Below are positions 15,212 to 22,159 of a DNA stretch of 64,000 nucleotides, piece by piece (the stretch's first letter is position 1; the number at the start of each line of letters is the position of its first letter). The notes below the pieces were generated by a model. It worked only from the letters and a program-made list of their open reading frames with translations, did no database searches and was not told the origin of the DNA. The position numbers and the translations under genes were made by a program. The stretch covers positions 1-64,000 of the forward strand of contig JBECKZ010000175.1 in the NCBI GenBank assembly GCA_040235555.1, written 5' to 3'. Origin of the DNA: RI-92 sp040235555. GTDB taxonomy: Bacteria > Pseudomonadota > Gammaproteobacteria > UBA6429 > Thiohalophilaceae.

Positions 15212-17095
15212 ATGCTTGGACACCGGCGATTTGTGGTTGAGTTGTTGACGGCGGCTGGCCTGATTGTGGCACCGTTCGTGTTGCCGGCACTGGATTTCGC
15301 ACCGGACACAGTGAATCGTATCCTGGTCTGGGGCCTGTTCGGCATCGGCTTCGACATCCTGTTCGGGTACACCGGCCTGCTCTCGTTCGGTCAGTCGGCC
15401 CTGTATGGTACCGGCGGCATGGTCTGCGCCTACCTGCTCACCGTAGCGGGCTTCCCGCATATCGTACTCGCATTGATCATCGGTATGCTGGTCGCGGCCG
15501 TAGTCGGTTACCTGGTCGGGTTGATGGCGCTACGCCGCACCGGCATCTACTTCGCCATGATCACTGTGGCCATCGCGGAGATCTTCTATTTTGTCGAATT
15601 CAATCCACTGGCACATTGGACAGGTGGCGAGAACGGATTGCCCGGCATTCCATCACCGGTCATTGACCTGGGATTTACCAAGCTGCACTTCACCACCGGC
15701 TGGTCATTCTACCCGTTCATCGCGTTCTTCTACTTCCTCGGCATCGTGATCGCACTGCGCATCGTGCGTTCCCCGGTCGGCGTGATACTACGCGCAATCC
15801 GCGAAAATCCGCTGCGCGCCGCTGCCATCGGCCATAGCGTGCAGAGCTACAAACTCACTGCCTTCGTCATCGCCGCCGCCTACGCCGGCATCGCGGGTGG
15901 CCTCCTCGGCGTGATGCAAGGCTTCATGCCACCCGACGCTTTCACCTTTGATACCTCCGGCCAACTCGTTATCCAGACCGCAATCGGCGGTCGCGCGACG
16001 CTGTTCGGCCCTCTTGTTGGCGCCACGGTCTGGTTGTACCTGCGTGATTTTTTGCAGGCGACCCTCGGGCTTGGCGCGACCTGGAAATTGGTACTCGGCG
16101 CAGTCTTTGTGCTGCTGGTGGTGTTCCTGCGCCAGGGCATCATCGGCGGCCTGACGGATCTCTATCATTTCATACGCCGCGGGGCCAAGGCACATAGCGA
16201 GCCGGAAGAGGCCGAACCGATCCTCGGGCTAACTGCAGCGGAAGAACAGAAAGAGGCCGAGGACGAGGTTGAGCGCGAACCGGTTCCGGAGCCGTTACCG
16301 GGACACTATCATTCGGCCGACGCCTTCAAGGGACCGATCCTGCAGGTGACCGGCCTCAGTAAGCATTACGGTGGCCTTGTAGCCAACGCCGACATCAATT
16401 TCTCGGTGAACGAGGGCGAATTACTCGGCATCATCGGTCCGAACGGGGCTGGCAAGTCGACCTTCTTCAAGATGCTCACCTGCGAGGTGCACCCGAGCGC
16501 AGGCAAAATCGAGTTCGAGGGTCGCGACATCACAGGCATGAGCGTCTCCGACGTGTGCCAGCTTGGCCTCACCAAAAGCTACCAGGTCAACCAGCTCTTC
16601 AACGAGCTGACCGTGCGCGAAAACCTCATCATCGCCGCACTTGGCGAGCGGCGCGGCAAGTTCAAGCTCGACATGCTGAGCAGCCTCACAAGTGTACATG
16701 GACTGGAAGAGCAGGTTCGGCATACACTCGATCTTGTTCACCTCACCGCCCGTGCCGACGTACCGGTCTCCGATCTGGCGTACGGTGAAAAGCGGCGGCT
16801 CGAGGTGGGCCTTGCATTGGCGACATCACCGACCCTCTTGCTGCTCGACGAACCGCTCGCCGGCATGAGTCCGCGCGAGCGCGTGGAGACGGTTGCGCTG
16901 CTCAAATCGATCAGTAAGGGGCGCACGCTGGTTATCATCGACCATGACATGGATTCGCTGTTTGAGCTGGCCGAGCGCATCACGGTACTGAATCAGGGCC
17001 GCGTCCTGGTCGAAGGCACACCCGACGAAATCAAGAACAATGCCGAAGTTCAGGAAGCCTACCTTGGTGGCGTACACGGAGTGGTCGACCCATGA
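15212..17095 (+). CDS. fused ABC permease-ATPase (LivM-LivG fusion)
   Basis: 627 residues. Residues about 1-320 are a LivM permease: DILFGYTGLLSFGQSALYGT, then GIYFAMITVAIAEIFYFVEF, then the coupling helix VILRAIRENPLRAAAIGHS. Residues about 325-372 form a highly acidic linker rich in Glu/Pro. Residues about 375-627 are a LivG-type ATPase: Walker A GPNGAGKS (409-416), signature-like DLAYGEKRRLEVGLA, Walker B LLLLDEPLAGMSP, and the switch histidine in VIIDHDM. The frame is continuous with no stop or frameshift at the junction. In most LivHMGF systems these are two genes; here the second permease carries its ATPase. The stop overlaps the next start (ATGA). Confidence 0.92.
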   Translation: MLGHRRFVVELLTAAGLIVAPFVLPALDFAPDTVNRILVWGLFGIGFDILFGYTGLLSFGQSALYGTGGMVCAYLLTVAGFPHIVLALIIGMLVAAVVGYLVGLMALRRTGIYFAMITVAIAEIFYFVEFNPLAHWTGGENGLPGIPSPVIDLGFTKLHFTTGWSFYPFIAFFYFLGIVIALRIVRSPVGVILRAIRENPLRAAAIGHSVQSYKLTAFVIAAAYAGIAGGLLGVMQGFMPPDAFTFDTSGQLVIQTAIGGRATLFGPLVGATVWLYLRDFLQATLGLGATWKLVLGAVFVLLVVFLRQGIIGGLTDLYHFIRRGAKAHSEPEEAEPILGLTAAEEQKEAEDEVEREPVPEPLPGHYHSADAFKGPILQVTGLSKHYGGLVANADINFSVNEGELLGIIGPNGAGKSTFFKMLTCEVHPSAGKIEFEGRDITGMSVSDVCQLGLTKSYQVNQLFNELTVRENLIIAALGERRGKFKLDMLSSLTSVHGLEEQVRHTLDLVHLTARADVPVSDLAYGEKRRLEVGLALATSPTLLLLDEPLAGMSPRERVETVALLKSISKGRTLVIIDHDMDSLFELAERITVLNQGRVLVEGTPDEIKNNAEVQEAYLGGVHGVVDP

Positions 17096-17790
17096 GCCTG
17101 CTGGAGGTCAAAGATCTAAACAGCTACTACGGTGACTCGCACATCCTCTTCGACGTCTCGCTACGCGTCGAGAAGAACGAGGTAGTCGCGCTACTCGGCC
17201 ACAACGGCGCTGGCAAGAGCACGACCTTGAAGAGCCTGATGGGCGTGGTCACTCCACGTGCGGGTTCGGTGATGTTTGACGGCGTAGAGATCGCCGGCAA
17301 AAAGAGCCACGCCATCGCGCAATTGGGCATGCAGCTCGTACATGAGGATCGGCGTATCTTCGGCAGCCTCAACGTCGAGGAAAACCTGCTGCTCGCCGGA
17401 TTGACGGCGCAGAACAAATGGCCGCTCGAACGCATCTACGAGATGTTCCCGCGGCTCGAGGAACGGCGCACGAGCCGCGGTACGGATCTCTCGGGTGGTG
17501 AGCAGCAGATGCTGGCGATCGCCCGCGCACTTATCCGCGATCCGAAGATCATCTTGTTGGACGAGCCGTTCGAAGGCCTCGCACCGGTGATCGTGCGCGA
17601 CCTGATGACGGCATGTCGTAATCTCGCGGACGCTGGGCAGACGATCGTGCTCGTGGAGCAGAACCTCGCTGCCACGCTCTCGCTCGCACATCGCGTATAT
17701 ATCATCAACAACGGGCACATCGCGCACGAAGGCCCGGCTGACGAAATCAAAGCGCAGCCGGAAGTCCTGCAGCGTTATCTTGGCGTGTAA
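17092..17790 (+). CDS. branched-chain-type ABC transporter ATPase, LivF family
   Basis: 232 residues. Walker A is GHNGAGKST, the signature LSGGEQQMLAIARAL, and Walker B IILLDEPFEGLAP. The Q-loop region and short C-terminal tail (QRYLGV) match LivF. It pairs with the ATPase half of the fused protein to form the nucleotide-binding dimer. Coupled to the preceding gene by a 4-base overlap and last in the operon; an inverted-repeat element follows. Confidence 0.92.
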   Translation: MSLLEVKDLNSYYGDSHILFDVSLRVEKNEVVALLGHNGAGKSTTLKSLMGVVTPRAGSVMFDGVEIAGKKSHAIAQLGMQLVHEDRRIFGSLNVEENLLLAGLTAQNKWPLERIYEMFPRLEERRTSRGTDLSGGEQQMLAIARALIRDPKIILLDEPFEGLAPVIVRDLMTACRNLADAGQTIVLVEQNLAATLSLAHRVYIINNGHIAHEGPADEIKAQPEVLQRYLGV

Positions 17791-17801
17791 ACACCTTGTA
17801 A

Positions 17802-17877
17802 TTTGTTCAAAAACAACTGCGCTTGCCATGGCTGCGTTATAAAAGTACTCAAAATCCTCATTACGTTTTTGAACAAA
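17802..17877. repeat. intergenic element with 13-base perfect inverted arms
   Basis: Left arm TTTGTTCAAAAAC (17802-17814) and right arm GTTTTTGAACAAA (17865-17877), with 50 bases between that include the palindrome GCCATGGC. It lies between convergent ends of the transporter operon and the dehalogenase gene. It could act as a two-way transcript end or belong to a dispersed repeat family; only one copy is in this window. Confidence 0.55.
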
Positions 17878-17912
17878 CTGCTAGGCCGACTTCACGGTCG
17901 TGGCGCTGGTGC

Positions 17913-18614
17913 TTAACCTAATAACATCCGTGGCAGTTCCGCGAGATTCGCGAGAACGGCGTCCGGTTCGTTGCCGAGTCGCTCGAGTGGTGCGCCTGCG
18001 CGGTTGATCCAGAAGGTGTAAAAGCCAAAGCTCTTTGCCCCACCAGCATCCCAGCCGTTCGAAGTCAGAAACAAAATCTGCTCACGCGACAGAGCCAATT
18101 GCTCAACCGCTAACTGGTACACCCGCGGATCCGGTTTATAAACACCGACCTTCTCCACCGAGAGCACTGCCTCAAATGTTGCCTGCAGTCGCGAATTTTC
18201 GACTGCCGCCCTCAGCATGGCAGGTGAGCCATTGGATAAAATTGCCAGTCGCAATCCTTTCTCGCGCAACGCTGCTAGAGTCGCCGTGACTTCCGGATAG
18301 GTTGATAGTTTCAGATAGGCTTGCATTAGTGCATCACGCAATCCGGATTGTGTTGCACTATGTATATCGATGCCATGCTGTTCCAGCGCAAAATCCAATG
18401 CCTCCCCCGTCACTTCCCAAAAATCGGTGTGCCGCTGCATCAGACTGCGTAACCAGGTGTATTCAAGTTGCTTGCTGCGCCAGGTGGCTGATACAGCATC
18501 AGCTTGTTGTCCCAGTCGCGCAGAGTGTGCGCCGACGGCGGAGTGGACATCAAACAGTGTGCCATAGGCGTCAAACACGCAAGCCTTGATGTCACGAAGC
18601 TCTTGTTCAGACAT
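17913..18614 (-). CDS. haloacid dehalogenase, type II (HAD superfamily)
   Basis: 233 residues. Nucleophile Asp15 is in VFDAYGTLFD, the sequence specific to L-2-haloacid dehalogenases. Motif II is LAILSNGSP, the lysine lies in VGVYKPDPRVY, and motif III reads FLTSNGWDAGGAKSFGF, the family-typical SNxWDxxGA. A helical cap is inserted between motifs I and II. The enzyme hydrolyses C-Cl or C-Br bonds of 2-haloacids to 2-hydroxyacids in the cytoplasm; natural substrates in such genomes are often unknown. It precedes the MerB-like gene's end by about 33 bases on the same strand, so they may share a transcript. Confidence 0.88.
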   Translation of the reverse strand: MSEQELRDIKACVFDAYGTLFDVHSAVGAHSARLGQQADAVSATWRSKQLEYTWLRSLMQRHTDFWEVTGEALDFALEQHGIDIHSATQSGLRDALMQAYLKLSTYPEVTATLAALREKGLRLAILSNGSPAMLRAAVENSRLQATFEAVLSVEKVGVYKPDPRVYQLAVEQLALSREQILFLTSNGWDAGGAKSFGFYTFWINRAGAPLERLGNEPDAVLANLAELPRMLLG

Positions 18615-18647
18615 ACGCCACCTAGTTTTCCGGTTAAACCAACCTGT

Positions 18648-19331
18648 TCAGTTCATTAACGGCAGAAAAAAGCTTTTTCCGAATAGCGCCGCTTCCGGTA
18701 GCGTGAACAGAGAAATATTTTCCTCATCGCCGTGTTGCCACGCCTGCGCGGCATGTCGGTCTTTGAGAAAAACCATCTCCAGGCACATACTGTGTGCTGC
18801 CACAGCCGACGGTATTTGCCAGCGAATACCAATAGTCACTTCCGAGCCAGGGTGAATCTCAAGAATCTTAGTGTTGTGCATGCGAATCACGATGGGAGTG
18901 TGACTGACATGACAGATAGATTCAATCCGCACATTGGTTGTGAACATAGGTGCAACAGATACTGCATCAAGTGCGCACATGGCATACAGTGAGTGCCCGT
19001 TGAGAGTCACTTTGTGCGGGGTGACTTCGCTGGTGAGGGGATACGCCCCCAGTATCTGCTCACTGTGCGATGCAAGTACGACCAAATCATCTTGTCCGAG
19101 TCGTTGCAGGCCTTTATGCAAATCCTGTAAGTCGACCATTTTCCTTAGCGCATTGCTATCGGGAGGCCGACCTTGCGTGGCCAGAAAGCGTAAAATCTGT
19201 TGATGCAAACTTTTCCATCGAGGCAATAACGCATCCTGTCGTGCCTTCAAGGGAAGTTGGGAATTCAAACGCGTCACTGCCGCCTGTATTAAAGCATGTT
19301 TATCTGACTGCAAACTTGCCGCTATGGTCAT
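18648..19331 (-). CDS. alkylmercury lyase (MerB)-like protein
   Basis: 227 residues from the ATG at 19331; a longer frame to 19412 would overlap the upstream gene. The region around SLYAMCALDAVSVAPMF aligns with the MerB core FAWCALDTL. Cys119, Asp122, Cys140 and Cys183 (SMCLEMVFL) correspond to MerB Cys96, Asp99, Cys117 and Cys159, so the residues that protonate and hold the carbon-mercury bond are all present. The ending LFTLPEAALFGKSFF also fits. MerB splits methylmercury to methane and Hg(II). No merA, merR or merT is nearby, so a true mercury role is uncertain. Upstream on the same strand is an outer-membrane barrel gene, 16 bases away. Confidence 0.75.
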   Translation of the reverse strand: MTIAASLQSDKHALIQAAVTRLNSQLPLKARQDALLPRWKSLHQQILRFLATQGRPPDSNALRKMVDLQDLHKGLQRLGQDDLVVLASHSEQILGAYPLTSEVTPHKVTLNGHSLYAMCALDAVSVAPMFTTNVRIESICHVSHTPIVIRMHNTKILEIHPGSEVTIGIRWQIPSAVAAHSMCLEMVFLKDRHAAQAWQHGDEENISLFTLPEAALFGKSFFLPLMN

Positions 19332-19347
19332 GAGGCTGATGGAATAA

Positions 19348-20028
19348 TTAAAAAATATACCGCCAGCCCACAAGCAGCAAATCACCGCCGAGGTTGGCAT
19401 TACTGATACCAAATCCGCTAAAACTGCCCTTCAAGTCGAAATGGCGCAAATCCACAGACAACCCCCAGTTGCTGAACATAAAATTCATCCCTACGCCATA
19501 GTATGGCTCTATCCTGCTATCACTGTCTTCATAGGTACCCGGGAAACCAAGGACACTGCCAGACACGACCATTCTGGTCCGAAAATAACCAAGCCCTGCC
19601 GAAACATAACCTCGGACCGGCCGGTTAGCCGGATAAAACGCCCGCAACCCGACTAAAAACGCATCTGTCTGCACACTGGTATCATTATCGATCACTCCCC
19701 ACAACGGTGCCCCAACCGGCGTGTCGTAATCGCGATTCGCAAACATCAGCTCAAGATCCAGTCCCAGATAAGGATGATTCGCAAATTCCGCACCTAAACC
19801 CAGTCCAAGACCATATTTATTGCGGATACCAACGAATTGTGGTTCCTCTGCTACGTCGTATCGGCCGGCATAGACACTGACGGACCAGGCGCCGGGTTTG
19901 AATACCGCAGCAAGGTTCACCGCGGGAGACGTTCCACTGCCCTCTGTACTGCTAGCACCCTCATCGGCAGCGGCATAGTGTACCCAGCCAACCACTAACA
20001 TTAATACAAGTACAATGCGTCGATGCAT
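19348..20028 (-). CDS. outer-membrane beta-barrel protein
   Basis: About 226 residues from ATG 20028, which follows ATGAGGT at proper spacing; earlier in-frame starts lack a good site. The signal peptide ends near HYAAADEG. A short Ser/Gly/Thr segment follows, and then repeated amphipathic strands with aromatic ends: WSVSVYAGRYDV, YLGLDLELMFANRD, VRGYVSAGLGYFRTRM, IEPYYGVGMNFMFSNWGL. The last residues LLLVGWRYIF end in phenylalanine. It fits an OmpA-like or PagP-sized barrel of eight strands. No specific family recognised. Likely cotranscribed with the MerB-like gene. Confidence 0.75.
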   Translation of the reverse strand: MHRRIVLVLMLVVGWVHYAAADEGASSTEGSGTSPAVNLAAVFKPGAWSVSVYAGRYDVAEEPQFVGIRNKYGLGLGLGAEFANHPYLGLDLELMFANRDYDTPVGAPLWGVIDNDTSVQTDAFLVGLRAFYPANRPVRGYVSAGLGYFRTRMVVSGSVLGFPGTYEDSDSRIEPYYGVGMNFMFSNWGLSVDLRHFDLKGSFSGFGISNANLGGDLLLVGWRYIF

Positions 20029-20223
20029 ACAAAACCTCATCACAACTATTTGACAACCTGAATATATCACGCCTGTCATGTGCGTCATGAGCAGTGAAAT
20101 TGACCCACATCAACTTAGCAAATAAAACGACTATCCGAACAGAGTCAAACAAACCGCCGATTTTGATTAACAAAAGTCATCTACCCGGGATTATCTGGCT
20201 GCTAAACTGTAACGGTAAGAATC

Positions 20224-20877
20224 GTGAGCGAGAAGATGCAGGAGATACCAGATATTCAGTCAGAGTCGGTACGAGCACGCCTGTTACAAGCTGCTCTGGA
20301 TTGTTTTCTGGCGGACGAATACCACAAAGTGACAACTCGCCAGATCGCGGAAAGAGCCGGTGCCAACATTTCCATGATCCGATATTACTTCGGTAACAAG
20401 GAAGGGCTGTATGAAGAGATGATCCGCGAAACATTAAACCCGCTGCTGAAGGTACTCGACGGTGAATTATTGTCATCAACTTCGGGTTTTACTGACTATC
20501 TACGTCTGTACTACGAAACCATGATCGCCAAACCCGAATTTCCCAGACTGATCCTGAAAGTACTGGCACTCAACCATGGTCCTGGACGTCGTTTTATCCA
20601 GCAATTACTCGAGCGTGGTCGTACCCGTGGTATGCAACGAATAGAGGATCTCAAGCGCAACGGTCAGATCCCGGCCTCTGTGGACCCGGATATTGTGCGT
20701 CTTGCCTTTGTCAGCCTGGCGATGACGCCAATGCTGCTCAAGGAAATTTTGGAAGAGCAAATGGATCGTAAAATGGATAGTGGATTTCTGTCAGAACTGT
20801 CACGTTTTAATGGTCAGCTCTTCACCGCCGGGCTCGCACCTGTCGAGAAAAAATACTCAAGAGAAAACCTAAGATGA
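20224..20877 (+). CDS. TetR/AcrR-family transcriptional regulator
   Basis: 217 residues, GTG start at 20224 (an ATG four codons on is an alternative). The N-terminal helix-turn-helix is clear: RARLLQAALDCFLADEYHKV, then TTRQIAERAGANISMIRYYF, then GNKEGLYEEM. The C-terminal half is a helical ligand-binding domain. Such proteins usually repress neighbouring genes until an effector binds. The stop overlaps the methyltransferase start (ATGA), so the regulator and enzyme are translated together and the regulator probably controls this pair. It is divergent from the barrel/MerB-like genes, about 195 bases away. Confidence 0.9.
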   Translation: MSEKMQEIPDIQSESVRARLLQAALDCFLADEYHKVTTRQIAERAGANISMIRYYFGNKEGLYEEMIRETLNPLLKVLDGELLSSTSGFTDYLRLYYETMIAKPEFPRLILKVLALNHGPGRRFIQQLLERGRTRGMQRIEDLKRNGQIPASVDPDIVRLAFVSLAMTPMLLKEILEEQMDRKMDSGFLSELSRFNGQLFTAGLAPVEKKYSRENLR

Positions 20878-21986
20878 ACCTGCAAAAGCACAAAATCGCG
20901 ACACGCATATTTGACCTGATGGCCGGCTTTGCCAGCTGGTTACAAAACCTGCCCAATCGTGTTACCCCACCGCCGTTCCGATTGATGCAAATCAGTTCAG
21001 CATTCTGGCAATCACGAGTACTCTACGTAGCGACACGTCTGGATATTGCAGGTGTCCTCGCAGATCGCACACTGTCAGCCTCAGAAATCGCCGCTATAAT
21101 CTCCGCCCAACCTGATGCGATTGATCGTCTACTGCGATTTCTAACCGCCATGGGTATCTTTGAGCAGGTCAGCCCGCAACATTTTAAAAATAATAAACTC
21201 TCGACCTGCCTGCGTGAGGACCATCCGCAAAATATCCGTAGCCTCATCCTGATGCATAACTCAGTAGAAATGTGTCGACCCTGGTACGAACAACTTGAAA
21301 CCGGCGTGCTTACCGGTGAACCACCGTTCCAGCTCGCACATCAGGAGGAATTGTTTTCATACATGAGTAGTCACCCCGAATTTAGCGCACTGTTCGATCA
21401 GGCAATGGAGCGAGTTGAGGCCTTGAGTGGCGACAGTTTTGCTACTGATTTTGACTGGCAGCGCTTTGATCGGGTGTTTGACATCGGCGGAGGTATCGGC
21501 AGCAAGGCCATTACGATACTCCGACATCACCCCCGGCTGCATGCAGAGGTCGTCGATCACGCGCACGTGATTCAGGGTGCAAACGAGTACTGGCAGGATA
21601 AACTTGATGATAGTGTATTCCAGCGACTGAGTTTTAGCGCAGGCGATGTCCTCGAGTCTGTACCGGTGGCGGCGAGTGAGAAGGATATTTATTTACTCAC
21701 CGCAGTGTTCCACGGTTTTGACGACGTCGCTTGTGTCCAGGCTCTGCGTAACCTGGCCCAGGCGAGTACTGGTACAGGTGCACGCATCGCCATCTTTGAA
21801 CTGGTGACCGATCCAGACAAGCCAGATACACTGAGTACGGCATTTGATATGCAGATGTTCATGGGTACACGTGGGCGGGAACGCAACCTTGCCCAATGGA
21901 CTGAGCTGTTCCAGCAGAGTAATCTACGTCTGGAACAAGTCATCAATCTGCGCGGCTTTGGCAAGATCCTGGTTTTGCTGTCCTAA
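20874..21986 (+). CDS. O-methyltransferase, SAM-dependent, family 2
   Basis: 370 residues. The N-terminal part (about 30-115) is a dimerisation winged helix: FWQSRVLYVATRLDIAGVLA, then DAIDRLLRFLTAMGIF. The C-terminal part is a Rossmann methyltransferase with motif I FDRVFDIGGGIGSKA. Family members methylate hydroxyls of small aromatics, hydroxyindoles or polyketides. The substrate cannot be told. The partner regulator is coupled upstream. The family is more usual in secondary metabolism than in core metabolism, so this pair may be an accessory acquisition. Confidence 0.85.
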   Translation: MNLQKHKIATRIFDLMAGFASWLQNLPNRVTPPPFRLMQISSAFWQSRVLYVATRLDIAGVLADRTLSASEIAAIISAQPDAIDRLLRFLTAMGIFEQVSPQHFKNNKLSTCLREDHPQNIRSLILMHNSVEMCRPWYEQLETGVLTGEPPFQLAHQEELFSYMSSHPEFSALFDQAMERVEALSGDSFATDFDWQRFDRVFDIGGGIGSKAITILRHHPRLHAEVVDHAHVIQGANEYWQDKLDDSVFQRLSFSAGDVLESVPVAASEKDIYLLTAVFHGFDDVACVQALRNLAQASTGTGARIAIFELVTDPDKPDTLSTAFDMQMFMGTRGRERNLAQWTELFQQSNLRLEQVINLRGFGKILVLLS

Positions 21987-22159
21987 CTGAAAGCCACACT
22001 CAATTCTTTAATATACAAATCTGGAAATCAATCAGGCATGTTGTCGTGACAGGTTCACTAAACAATACCCCGTGACCCACATAGCAAGCTTGCTTGCACA
22101 AGAACTCGAGCTGGTGAGCATGTCATTACGCGCCAATATTTACAGTTTGCAACAATAGG

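Noticed and set aside
16196..16330. Possible frameshift or assembly join between LivM and LivG
   Set aside because: The frame is continuous, the linker is acidic and protein-like, and no stop or repeated sequence is present.
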